A program made the translations under genes and the position numbers. This document shows, in pieces, positions 40,524 to 52,800 of a stretch of DNA of 64,000 nt; the stretch's first letter is position 1, and every line of letters starts with the position of its first letter. Under the pieces are notes generated by a model. It searched no databases, was not told the origin of the DNA, and saw only the letters and a list, made by a program, of their open reading frames with translations. The DNA is from Uranotaenia lowii (lineage: Eukaryota > Arthropoda > Insecta > Diptera > Culicidae), in assembly GCF_029784155.1 (NCBI RefSeq), contig NC_073693.1:184161802-184225801 (forward strand), in the 5' to 3' direction.

Positions 40524-40608
40524 ATGGTTCGAAAATTATTGATAAGTGCTTTGTTACTAGCAATTTTTATAAGTTTTTCACATGCATTGCGTGATGGGGA
40601 CTGTGAAG
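40524..40608 (+). CDS. Manf: MANF exon 1
   Basis: Signal peptide and the first mature residues (LRDGDCE). The donor is GTAAGA. Confidence 0.95.
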
Positions 40609-42253
40609 GTAAGATGAGTATTAAAGGACTAGAAATACAATTCAAATAACTTCTATTTTTACAACAGTTTGTGTTAAAACCGTTCAAACATTTGCGTCCA
40701 GCTTGAGCGAAGAAACCAAGAAAGATACCAAAAAAATAGAGGAAGAATTCCGGAAGTATTGTAAAACAGCTAAGAATAAAGAACACAGATTTGTAAGTAG
40801 ACTAAAAGCTATAATTGGAACATTTTCTAATCCGTCTAAATTCTATTCGCTTTAGTGTTATTACTTGGGTGGCGTTGACGATTCTGCGACGGGAATTCTG
40901 AATGAACTGTCCAAACCCCTCAGCTGGTCTATGCCAGCTGACAAAATTTGCGAAAAGCTGAAGAAAAAGGATGCTCAAATTTGCGATTTACGATTTGGTA
41001 AGTATACAATTTTAATATATTTTAAAGCATGCATAATTGTAATATGGGGAAAAGAACGAACAACTCGCTTTCTAAAGCATGACGTGGTGTTGAGCCGGTA
41101 GGAAGGAAGAGCGTAGTGGGTTTTTTTTCTCTTCTCTTTTCCACTTTTCATTCGGGATTGTCAAAGTGCTGACGTGTTCCCATCTGAGCTGAATTTAACA
41201 TCTTTCGTTTTGTTTATAAATCATTTCATAAACATAAAATAAACAACTCAAAACTATCAATTAATTATGGTTGCTTTTGATGCAAGCCTACATGTAGGTA
41301 CATTGTGATATCATTGGATGAATTAATTTATATTCTATTCTATTTCATATTAAGAACTAAAAACACCTTGATATATTTCCTATATCCAGATTGGTTCAAC
41401 ATTCAATAACTTTCCATTTCTCATATGACACATTCCAGCGTGACGTGACTACTTTACAGGTTTATTCGCACAATTTGTTAATTTTATCATTTTTAGCCTA
41501 AGAACCTCAACAAACTATACATATTCTTAAAAATTATAAAATTCCTTATCCAACAGGCTAATTTGTCTTTTTCCAACTTGCGGTTTCGATGTTATTCAAG
41601 AATTACAAGTCCACAATTACACAATTTCTCCCATATTTCAATAGATAGTAGTCTAAAAACTATATGCACATGAGCAGACATCTGTTTTATGTACGTTAGA
41701 GCAATTTTTCTATTATAATCTCTAACAATTTTTGAAAACATTATTTTATAATAAAAGTTGTCTAAATAGCCGATCTCCGTAACTTAGTGGGCTAAATGCG
41801 TATATTAACGTTTTTAGCTATATTTCAGCTCACCTTGCAATATTTTCGTATAATTCAATTGCCAATGGTAGAAACTGATGTTACGATGCATTTTTCAAGA
41901 CTGAAATTTTGGCGAAATTTTAGATCTCCTTCAAGATGTCCAGAAAGTTTTAGCTGTAGGTAGCAGTTATTTGAAAATTTCGACTCCCAGAATGCAAGTG
42001 CGTGGAATGTGTCATATAATATATTGTAGTTACATAAATCGGACTGATAATGTCGAACTAATAAGTAATGTATTTTTATTTTCCAGAAAAACAAATCGAT
42101 GTCAACTCTGTTGACCTCAAAAAGCTGAAAGTGAAGGATCTTAAAAAAATATTATCAGATTGGGACGAAGCGTGCGATGGATGTTTAGAAAAAACTGATT
42201 TCATCAAGAAAATAGAAGAACTAAAACCCAAATACACAAGAACTGAGCTGTAG
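40524..42253 (+). CDS. Manf: MANF, mesencephalic astrocyte-derived neurotrophic factor
   Basis: Four exons (40524-40608, 40668-40792, 40856-40997, 42087-42253) give 172 aa, matching the fly protein length. Residues 1-21 are a signal peptide ([17 protein letters not shown]). The mature part has all eight family cysteines, including the CDGC motif (147-150) in the C-terminal SAP-like domain, and saposin-like segments such as [19 protein letters not shown]. The last four residues, RTEL, are a KDEL-type ER retention signal. MANF is an ER-stress protein that binds BiP and supports dopaminergic neurons. All splice sites are GT-AG and the frame is intact. The third intron is 1.1 kb. Confidence 0.95.
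40668..40792 (+). CDS. Manf: MANF exon 2
   Basis: [19 protein letters not shown] to [10 protein letters not shown], the saposin-like domain. The acceptor is CAACAG and the donor GTAAGT. Confidence 0.95.
40856..40997 (+). CDS. Manf: MANF exon 3
   Basis: [18 protein letters not shown] to [12 protein letters not shown]. The acceptor is CTTTAG and the donor GTAAGT. Confidence 0.95.
40998..42086. other. MANF intron 3, nothing recognised
   Basis: AT-rich intron without a recognisable transposon boundary. Confidence 0.45.
42087..42253 (+). CDS. Manf: MANF exon 4
   Basis: [22 protein letters not shown], then KPKYTRTEL and TAG at 42251-42253. Confidence 0.95.
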
Positions 42254-42303
42254 ATATAAATAATATCCTAAGGAATCCTGGGTTGCATTTGATTGCGCTC
42301 CGA

Positions 42304-42322
42304 AATAAATAGTTTAAATAAA
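42304..42322 (+). terminator. MANF polyadenylation signals
   Basis: Two AATAAA hexamers (42304-42309, 42317-42322) lie 50-70 bases after the stop. Confidence 0.65.
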
Positions 42323-42469
42323 TCAATCGAGCATTTTTATTCACATTCGTTAGCATATCGTAGACCTAATTTTAGTTTCCTTAATCACTTAAAATTAATT
42401 ACTTCAAGTATCTTAGTTTAACAAACCAGCTATTTATTTTTCACTGAAATTAGAATATGCAGTCTTATA

Positions 42470-43790
42470 TTGTATCAAAAATCTGAATCAGAAACTGTAT
42501 CTGTAAAATGGATTCAAAATCAAAATTTGAATCATAAATCTGAATTTATAATCTGAGGTCTTATGTCTGAATCTGAATTTCGGATAAGGTACACCGGGGC
42601 AAGTGCAAACGGATTTCCGTTAAAAGTGAAAAATTGAAAAATATTGGGAAAAAGTAACGGAAATTATGTAAAAAAATTTCTAAGTTTACACTTGCACCGC
42701 TAATGGGGGCAAGTGCAAACGCAATGCTTTCTCCGAACTAATTCACAGATGCGTCAGTGTATCCGTCCTAAAATGAATTTAATACATGTTCCGGTATGTT
42801 TTATCAACTTTTATTGATTCTGTTTTCCTGTAATTACTTTTTGGGACTCAATTTTTGTTGACTTGTTTTGAGCAGAAGACCTTCATTCACCAAGCCATTA
42901 CGGAATTTTGAATATCCGCTTCAGATACAATACTTTGGATACCCCTTCTGACCATTCTAAAATCATGCTGAACCATTTTGGAGATGCCCAAATACTCACC
43001 TTTCAACGAAAAATCGGAGTTGAATGCCCTTTTTGTAGCCAAAATTTGCAAAACAAAAACACAATTTTCATGTCTATAGTACGTACTTGAATTCGTGTGT
43101 AATCAAACAGTGCAGTGTTTTAGTGAATAATTTAAAGAAAGTTTAGTTTATCTATGTCAGATTGTTTGTTTGGGCCAAAACAACAATTTCTAGAAGAATT
43201 TTTTTTTGTAACAGGGAAAAGTTAAATGATTGTACTACTTGCTCCAGTGTACCTCATAAATTAAAAGTTGAAATTTGAATTCCAAGTCTAACTTCAATAA
43301 GTAATTTGAAATCTGAATCCGAAACTGAAATCTGAATGTAAATATAAACTCTGAATCTAATTCTGAAATCTTTGTATGAAATCTGATACTTATCTGAATC
43401 TGTAATCTGTATCTGAATTCGGAATCTGAATCTTAAGTTTGGAATACGAAATTTGAAATCTGAATCTGAAATTTGAAGTCTAAATTCTGAATACGAAATT
43501 TGAAATCTGAATCTTAATTTGAATCTTAATTCTGAATCTGAATAGGCAATTTGAAATTGAAATTTGTATCTGAAAACTTAAGTCTGACATCTGAATCTGA
43601 ATACTGTATCTGAGATTGGAATCTGAATTCTGGATTTGAAATCTGAACTTAAATCTGGAATTTGATACCTGATATACGAAACTTGGAATCTGAATCTGAA
43701 ATCTAAACCTGAATCTGAAATCTGAAGCTGTAATCTGAATCCGAATCCGAAATCTAAATATGAAATCTTAATCTGAAATTAGTACTACTG
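42470..43790. repeat. Degenerate CTGAAT/TCTGAAA repeat tract
   Basis: Dense GAATCTGAA, GAAATCTGAA and similar words in one strand phase at 42470-42590 and 43265-43790. The tract is interrupted by a MITE at 42588-43254, showing that the repeat existed before the insertion. Confidence 0.85.
42588..43254. mobile_element. 667-bp TIR MITE inside the CTGAAT tract
   Basis: Ends AGGTACACCGGGGCAAGTGC and GCTCCAGTGTACCT are inverted near-matches. GGGGCAAGTGCAAAC repeats internally at 42596 and 42706. Confidence 0.75.
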
Positions 43791-44089
43791 TGCTACAGAA
43801 TTGGTGCGAAAATGTTTAACGACAATTACGTAGTTAATTAACCTAAAAGCTGAAATTTACTGCAGCGATAAGCGATAAAGTTTTACGATTTTTTTTTGGT
43901 AAATAGTTTTTTAAATTTAGAGTTGGTAGTGGCTTGGTTGGTATTGCTAAAAAACTGTCTAGAAATTTATCTAAAAGAATCAACAACTTTTTTTTTATTA
44001 ATTAAAACAGATTAATAGATTAATAGCATAACATCAAAAATTACCAACAAATAGGTAGTGAGTGAGTAATAAAAATAAAACCTGAGTAA

Positions 44090-44250
44090 TATGGTTTCGT
44101 ATGGCTGTGACGAATTATCAATGTTCCATTTCTTACGTAAGATTTTTGGAAACCCCTCTTATCCCCCTAGTAAGAGATCGTAAGCAAATGTGAAACCCCC
44201 CACCCCCCACCTCCCTATGTGCTTACGTAATTAGTGAATGGCCCCTTATC
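44090..44250. repeat. TTACGTAA-type foldback remnant
   Basis: CTTACGTAAGATTTTTGG at 44134 and GCTTACGTAATTAGTGAATGG at 44221 flank AACCCC-rich sequence. This resembles a family of short palindromic elements common in mosquito genomes; the exact ends are unclear. Confidence 0.45.
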
Positions 44251-44251
44251 G

Positions 44252-45028
44252 GGTTTTCATTGGTTAAAAGAGCAGTTAACATTAGGCCCGTCATTTTTTC
44301 GGAATTTTCTAATACACATTGGTAAACTTAAAAGTGAAACTTAATTTAAAGCAGGTTACAACAATTCAGAATGAGAAAATAATATTGATTTTTATTACAG
44401 ATTCATGACAGACAAATTGTAGCTTTCATATTTGTTCTTTTTATATATTTGATTTAAATGAGATTCATTTGTTCTAAAAATTATTATGGAAAACCAATTC
44501 CGGAGCAGAATTATTTGTAGATGAAAATAATATGATAGGTAAATAGGTTTTAAAACTTTGTAGCATAAAAAGGCCCTTCTGTAGTAGGTTTTGTACAGCA
44601 AATTATAAAACCTTGGCAACCCAACTCAACTTCTTAAGTTCTGTATGAACTTTGCTTTTAAAACCTATTCATCATATTATTTTCATTTACAAATATTCTG
44701 CTCAGCAACTTGGTTTTTATTATTAATTTTTAATGTTAATCTTGAGTTGTCCACGTCATTTATTCAGTCTGTAAAGCCTAAATCGGCTAAGACGGTGTAT
44801 GTCTTTTCAAAACAAATTAATCTCATTCAAATCAAATATAAAAAAAAAACAAATCAGAAAGCTAAAGTTTGTTTTTTCATGAATCTGTAAAGAAATTTAA
44901 TATTATTTTCTTAATCTGAATTTTCGTTACCTGCTTTAAATTAACTTGCGCTTTTAAGTTTACCTCAAATATGTATTTAAAAAATTTCGAACAAATAACC
45001 GGCCTACTGCTCTTTTAAGAATGAAAAC
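44252..45028. repeat. Large palindromic element, two arms of about 350 bp
   Basis: The left arm (44252-44590) and right arm (44640-45028) are reverse complements with indels. Examples are TTAAAAGAGCAGT against ACTGCTCTTTTAA at the ends, and ATGAAAATAATATGAT against ATCATATTATTTTCAT near the centre at about 44610. No coding content. Confidence 0.8.
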
Positions 45029-46046
45029 TACATAAAATAGATATTAAAATATTAATTTTATAGTTAGAATTTTTGTATTAGTTGTTCAAGCGTTTTTTAA
45101 ATTATTTCAGCCATTAGGATGCCGAGCTTTTATAGAGCATGAATTTGATGAGGATTACTTTCTAAAATAGAAAACTGTCGTTAAAATATCCCATTATTAA
45201 CCATGAAAATGGCGATAATAAACGAAATTAATAATAGTCGTTACTGAACCCTTAAAACGAGCACAATTTCTAAGAATTACTAATCAAACTGATACACTTT
45301 TAAATAACTTTTTCGTCTTATAAAAGTTTGGGAAATTTAAAAGGGTAGCTTGAATGGGTTTCTGTAAACCAACAAAGTTATAGCTATCTATAAGTCTTTT
45401 CAATAAATATGCGTTAGGCATGATGAATTTCTTAAAATCTTTTTAAGGAATTATCTAATAAATACAAAAGGTCTAGAGGCCCTAATATTTTCGAGAGAAT
45501 GTTACATATACAACATATTACCTTATACAACTTTTCAGGTTCAAGGGATGTTAACGGTGGATCATTCAATAATTATTAAATGAAATTTTCATATACTTTT
45601 TTTTTTAATTTTGTATATTGTGTAACTTGTCATAATAATATATTTTTCTTCTTATAGCACAATTACATTTTATTATTACATCTATTACATTTTAAAAATA
45701 AAACTTTCAAATAGTTTCACTTGAGTTTTCAACTTGTGTTTCAATTCAATAACACTACACTTTATAAGCCAATAGAAAATCATTCCGTTGCAGTTCTATT
45801 TACCAGACGTTCGAAGATGTGAATTTGGCTTTTTTTTTTGTGCCCAGGAGAAGCGGACATACATATTTAGTCATTTTTTCACCGAAAAGCATTTTTTCGA
45901 TGACATTTTGGTCGAACGCCAGACGACTTACTGTTGCATAAACCTGTTTTGATCGAAACCTTCTATCTATAGGCTATAAAATTTCCATAAAAGTTACTCG
46001 GTCGGACAATAATTTTATAGTTAGAAAAAAAATTTTAAACCATTTA
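45029..46046. other. Intergenic, nothing recognised
   Basis: AT-rich with no supported gene. Confidence 0.4.
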
Positions 46047-46237
46047 TATAGTGAACCTGTATATAAGAGAAGTGACATCTGAAACACAAAATTCCAATCG
46101 AGCAAAAGAACTGTCAAAATCAATTCCAATCGATCCGAGCATTTTGTCGCAGAGCTTTTACCTTTCGTATTGAAAACTCAACCAAGGAAGGTATTGTGAT
46201 TGTTGTTATAGTTCAAACAGATAATTTTTAAGCTGGT

Positions 46238-46877
46238 TGTTGTGATAGGGCGGCAAATGAAAAGCGATGCACTGGTACTGATAGCAGACTATATTTATAG
46301 TTTTGTAGTGCTTCAATTCTATGGAATAAAAGATGAGTTATTACAAACATGGTTCAAAATGGTTTTATAGGTTAGAACTTACAAATCAGTGACCCTAGCT
46401 ATTCAGGCCCTAATACAACTCAGTTCAACCTCGTATCGAGAGCAAAGAGTCCTGTGGACAATATTCTGGGTAATTTGCGGCGTTATACAATAAAATTAAT
46501 TAAAAATTACCGATTTGCTACTTTTAGCACTCTGTTCAACAGAGATGTTCAACCCAATATCAGCGCTTTTGCCTGACACTAAAATACAAAAGTTAATAAC
46601 GAGCCACTCCAAACTACATGTATACCTACATGATCCTACGCTCCTGATTCCAAAAATCAACGATAATAAACAAAACGGAACTTCGAAATTTGGCTTTCAG
46701 TACAAAACAAACTTTCTGCTTCTACGCAGTACGCAACTCGATACAAAATGGCTAACAGAAGTGAAAATTTTCCTCGTGCGGTCACTTTTGGCGGCAACGA
46801 TGACGTTTAGTTTTCGCTGTTATTTCTCAGCGACTTTTGAACAACCGCGGACTGGCACGGTGGCCAGTTTTCCAACA
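46238..46877 (-). repeat. 3' LTR of the BEL element
   Basis: Minus-strand ends TGTTGG...CAACA. The last codons and the stop of the polyprotein (46820) lie in this LTR. Confidence 0.95.
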
Positions 46878-49800
46878 TTCTCCCCCCGATGGAACCTACG
46901 GCTGGCCTCGGTTTCATCACTTCCGGAATCCTCGTTCACGCCTTCATCGTTGCTCACTATGGAGCCCCTTTCGCAGTCAGGCAACTCTCTGGAACCACCA
47001 TCTTGAGACGACACTTCAAGGATTGCTAGCTTAGCAATCGGCTTCCGATACACACCATTGCCCGTTCGAACCCAGGCTTGTCGAATCCGTCCATCCGATG
47101 CAGCAATAAGTTCCACGATCAACCCTCGCTCCCAGGAATTCCGCTTTCCTTCGTTGACTATGAGTACCACATCTCCGACAGCAATATCTCTCGTTTCATT
47201 GAACCACTTGGTACGTTTGGTCAGTGTTGGCAGGTACTCCAAAACCCACCTTCGCCAGAACTGGTCGAGTTTCTTCTGCACCTTAGTCCATGCTCGCTTC
47301 AGGAGATCGTGGGTACATTCTTCCGGAATCGTAGGCTGTCGCACACCATTTGAGCTTCCCAAGATCAAATGATTAGGCGTCAATGCTTCTTCGGTTTCTG
47401 AGTTCAACGGCATATATGTAAGTGGCCTGCTGTTAATTATTAACTCTGCGTCGACCAGAAAAGTGTAAAGGGCTTCATCATCTAACAACTCGTTCTCGCA
47501 AGCAGCATACAGGGCCGTCTTCACCGATCGGACCATTCTCTCCCAGGCACCACCCATGTGGGGGGCGCCAGGGGGGATGAAGAACCATGATGTCGTTGTG
47601 CTGGTGAAAGTGGTAGCTAACTTATTGTTGATTTGTTCAAACAGCAGTCGTTCGGCTCCTTGAAAATTCGTAGCGTTATCGCTGTAGATCTCTATCGGAA
47701 ACCCTCTTCGAGCGATGAAACGCCGAACACACATCACACAGGATTCCGTGGACAAGTTGTACGCTACCTCGACATGTACTGCACGGACAGTGAGGCACGT
47801 GAAGATCGCTATCCACCGCTTTACTTGGCTACGTCCAACCTTCACATGGATGGGTCCAAAGTAGTCCACTCCAACATAACTGAATGGCCGTTCAAATGGA
47901 GACAATCTAGCCGGAGGGAGTGCCGCCATTCTGGGCACCACTGGTTGAGCACGACGAATCTTACATATTCCGCACCTTTTGGAGATCTTTTTCACCAAGG
48001 ATCGAAGTTTCTGGATGTGATATTTCTGTCGGATTTCGTTGACCGTAGTCTCATCAAATCGGTGCAGAAATTTACGATGATAACTATCAATTATCAGTTC
48101 GGTAAGTACGTGTTTACCTGGCAATATGATGGGGTATTTTGTTTCCTTTGAAACACGTTTAGCAGCTACGATCCGACTATCCACACGGAGAATCCCGAAC
48201 TCATCTAGGACCGGCGAAAGTTGTTCAAGTTTGCTGGTTTTCGGTAAAGCCTTCCATTTCTGTCTTGGGAGTTCGGAGTTTTCTTTGAGTATCTTCAAGT
48301 CTTCCGGATACGTATCACGTTGAATCATTCTAATAAGGCAATTTTCTGCGAGAAGCAATTCTTCTTGGGTCAAGTTATCAAAATTGCGAACACTGTTCTT
48401 CCTCGAGTTTCGTGAGAATCGATACATGTATGCCGTCACTCGCAGCACCTTGCTCCATCGCGAAAATCTTCCCACATCGATCGGGTCTTCTAAGCGGATT
48501 GATTCTGCATGCATGTTGCAATGACGAAGTTCTTCGGTTGGTTCACTTAATGCTTTCCTTGTTGGCCACAGTTCTTCTTCCTGATACAAAAACTCTGGGC
48601 CTCGAAACCAGATGCTGGAATCCGAAAAGTAAGGACCCACACCCCACTTAGTTGCTTCGTCTGCTGGGTTCAATTTCGTCGGAACCCATCGCCATTCTTG
48701 TCGCTGCGTTGACTCCAAAATTTCTCCCACACGAAAACGAACGAACTGTTGAAACTTCATGGGGTCGGAATTAATCCAACTGAGGGCTGTGTTAGAATCA
48801 CTCCAGAATAACCGCCTCGTAAAGGAGAAGGAATGCCCATTTACGACGAACTGAGCCTGCCTCGTCCCGATCACGCACGCCATCAACTCCATCCGTGGTA
48901 TTGTCATGGGCTTCAGAGGAGCCACCTTCGTTTTCGCCGATACTAAAGCCACATTGATTGTACCATCTTCGTTTATTCGTCGGAAATACGTCACACAAGC
49001 GTAAGCCACCTCACTCGCGTCCACGAATGTGTGGATCTCAATGGTGCCGGGCGTTTCAAAATTGCCGAAATAATAGCGAGGTATCTTGATGTCGTTGATT
49101 CGATCCACAATATCGATCCATTTGAGCCACCGCTGGAAGCTACAATCACTAATCTGCTCGTCCCATCCTACACCAGAGCGCCACAACTCTTGGATCAGAA
49201 CTTTTCCGTGGACCAGATACGGAGACAGTATGCCCAGCGGATCGAAAAGCGTCATTACGCACCTCAAAACTTCACGCTTCGTTGGTTTTGTGTTCTCTTT
49301 AACCAGTTTTTGAATATCCGCGCTCATCGTGGTGGAAAATTGGAGAGTGTCGTTTGTTGTCACCCACATCATACCCAACACTCTCTCGTCGTTTTTATCA
49401 ACACCAAGAACCTTTGTTGTTGTCTCAGCTTGTTCGTTCAGATATGTCAACAATTCCGGACTGTTGGAGCAAAAGTTTCGCAGCTCGAAACCACCTTTCT
49501 GGTGGATTTCCTTCACCTTCGCCGAAATTTGCTGTGCCTCTTGAATGGTCGGAAAACTGCTTACAAAGTCGTCAACATAATGCCCATCAACAATCTCAGC
49601 GACTGCTCTCGGTGCTTCATCTCGGAATTGGAGAGCATTGGTGTTTTTCACATATTGGGCCGTTGCTGGGGAACTAGCCGACCCGAAAGTGGCCACATCC
49701 ATTATAAACACTTCCGGCTCATCGGTTGGATTCCTACGCCAGAGGAATCGCTGGGCATCTCGATCCGCCTTGCGGATCCGCACTTGGTGATACATTTCTT

Positions 49801-52800
49801 TTATATCGGCGCTCACGCCGATCGTGTGCTGCCGGAAACGAAATAGGACTGCCGGTAATGACGTCAGGAGGTCCGGGCCTTTTAACAGCATCGTGTTCAG
49901 GGCGACGCCCTTCACAGTGGCGGCAGCGTCCCAAACTAGGCGGTATTTCCCCGGCTTCCTGGGGTTGGTCACAACATTGAGTGGCAGATACCACGTCTTC
50001 CGCGGATCCGCTGCTGCCAGCTCGGCTTCGGTGGCGCGATGCGCATAACCCTTTTTCAGGTATTCGTCGATTTGTTGCTCAACATTAGCTTTCAATTGTG
50101 GATTTCTTTGGAGCTTCCTTTCGAAACACTCTAACCGTCGGAGTGCCATCGGGCGACTATCGGGAAGTTCAACCATGTCGTGTTTCCACAATAGTCCCGA
50201 TTCATAGCGACCGTCCACTTGGATTGTGGTGTTTTTCAAAATAGACATCGCACGGGCATCTTCTTCTGACCCCTGATACAAGGTGGGTTTAACTCCTGTT
50301 TCTTCGACTGCAAAATACTTTTTGATTGAATCCTCAAGATTCACGTCGCAATTACATTCGCACTGGTGAAAGTTCAACGCGAAAGGCATCGAATTTCGTT
50401 GTCCTCCATACACGTTCCAACCCAGCCGAGTTTTAACGATGGTTGGTTCTCCTTTACTTCCTTCTCGAACTTTGAGTGGCACGACCAATCTCAGATGGTC
50501 CACGCCAATCAGTATCTCTGGCACTGCATTCTGGTAGCCCACAACCGGAACACCTCGAAAGTGTGGGTATCGTTTCTGCAAGTCGCTGATGGGTAGGCTT
50601 TGAACTGGAAGATCCAAAGACTCGATGGTACTCACATTGGACATTCGGAATCTTTTCGGTTTACCCAATGCGGAGATTTCAAAAGACACTCGACGGGAGT
50701 TTTGTTCTGTTCTTGTTACTTGTGACGTCCACGTGATACAAAGTGGCTTCTTGCGTCCTTGCAAACCAAGCTTGTCAGCCAGATCGGTATTTAGCATACT
50801 AACAGACGACCCCTCATCGACAAAGGCGAAAGTGTCGATGGATCGTTCACCTTGATGGACCGTTACAGGTACGATGCGGTAAAACAGTGATGGAGTAGAA
50901 CCAGCCGTCTGATGATTCATAGCAGCGTTTAGCGTTTCCACGGTCGTCGTAGGTGGCTTTTGGGGTTTCTGATCGGAGTGCAATAACGGGTGATGCCGTT
51001 TCTCACAGCCGTTGACTTCGCAGCGTTTAGTGTTTTTGCATGGTCGACGTCCATGTCTAAAAAGGCACGTAAAACAGAGACCAAAATCCTTCACACGTTT
51101 CCAGCGATCTTCTACGGATAGCGCTTCAAATGTTTTACACTCCCTGGCTCGGTGATTAAGTTTCTTGCAAACAGCACATTCGATTGGTTTCTGCTCCTTA
51201 GCAGCGGGTGTATTCAATCGGCCGGGATCGCTCCCCCCGGTTTCGGTATGCACGTAAATGCGATTTGGATTCTTTCCTCGGTCGCGCTTCACTGATTTCA
51301 CCTCCTCAACAATCGACCTTGCACCAGTTACACGGTAAGCGTTCTTGACAATCCGGTTCATAAATTCTCGGAACGTTTGCAAATTTACTTTCGCCAGTGG
51401 CTCACGGAATTCAGCCCACTTCATTCTGTAGTCAGGAGGCAATTTTTCAACTAGATCCTTCATCAATTGCGGGTTGGCCAAATGATCAGTCAGTTCAGCA
51501 GCAATTATGTGGTCGCAAAGAGTCTGCACCTTCTCCCCAAAATCTATTAGGGTTTCCAAACGATCCGCTCTGGGTGGCGTCGTAGATTTCACATTGTTGA
51601 TGAAAGTCTCGATCAACAATTCGGGACGCCCAAACCGCATCTCTAACGCGTCGATAACCGCAGGAACCAATGACGGTATGACTAGCTTGCTTCTGACTGC
51701 CTCGTAGGCAGGACCTTTCAGACAACGCTGTAAGCGGATCATATTTTCTCCGCAGTTGAAACCACACGCCTCTGTGGTATAATTGTAGTTGGCGATAAAC
51801 ACCGGCCAATCAGCTGGATTGCCGGAAAATATTGGGAGGTCTCGCGAAAGTGCCTGCCTGGCAGCAATCTGCGATGCCGATGGTGTGCTCAAAACAATTG
51901 ACGAATGTTGAATTCGATTGCCAGACAAGCCTGCCTGTGGCGAGGGTGTCAAATTGCTTGGCATTACATCACGTTCGGGTGCTATGTGTTGCGGCACCGG
52001 TGCGTTATATCCGGGTTCCACCTGCGGATGTTTCCGATAACTACATTGGTTCTGCATAGAATATTCCGTGCTGTCAGGAAAGACATTTTCTTCTCGACGC
52101 TCATACTGCTCGAATGTACGGGGAGCAATCGGCGGAGCCAGCATTCGGGTGCTTTTTGGCACTGTGCCTGTGTAGGGTGTGCCACTCACTGAAGCGTTAT
52201 TTTGAATTTGGCACGCCTTCAGGATAACTTTCAAGTTCGCATACAATGGATCCGGCTCCTTCTGGCAGTTTGCCACCTTGCTATTGAGCTCGCGAACAAC
52301 ACTATTTACTTGCTGAATCTGTTCAGCTTCAATCGGCTGGGCGTCGGTACGCCCCTCGTCGACACCACCAACAGCTCCTTCGAGCCTTTCCGAAACGTTG
52401 CTTGTTCTGCTGGACACCCAGTCCTCCGTTCGTTGCCGTCTACGGTGATATTCTTGGCGGCTTCCTTCGCTGTCAATGTCATCATCGACCGCGGCAGCTT
52501 CCAGCAGACGATATTTTTCGTCTAAACACTTCTGCTCCATTTCGAATTGCTTCCGTTTTAGATCCTTCTCTTCCTCGATTCGTTGCAATTTGATTTCGAG
52601 GAGGGCCTTCCGCACCGTCGAAGTGGATCTGATAGAATTTGCTCGACTTGGAACCGGCAAACATCTGGGGCATGTCCAATCACGGTCCTTAATTGACTTG
52701 GTTACTCCCGCGCAACACTGATGCCACCAGGAATCACACAAGTCGCAGGCAACCATATCGTCAAAACTGTCTGGTTTGCTGCAAGCCACGCAGCTGGAGT

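Noticed and set aside
46515..47006. A 160-codon plus-strand frame starting MLLLALCSTEMFN, also at 53240
   Set aside because: It lies within both BEL LTRs, opposite to the polyprotein, and diverges at the LTR edge. No family motif is seen; most likely chance within a repeated sequence.
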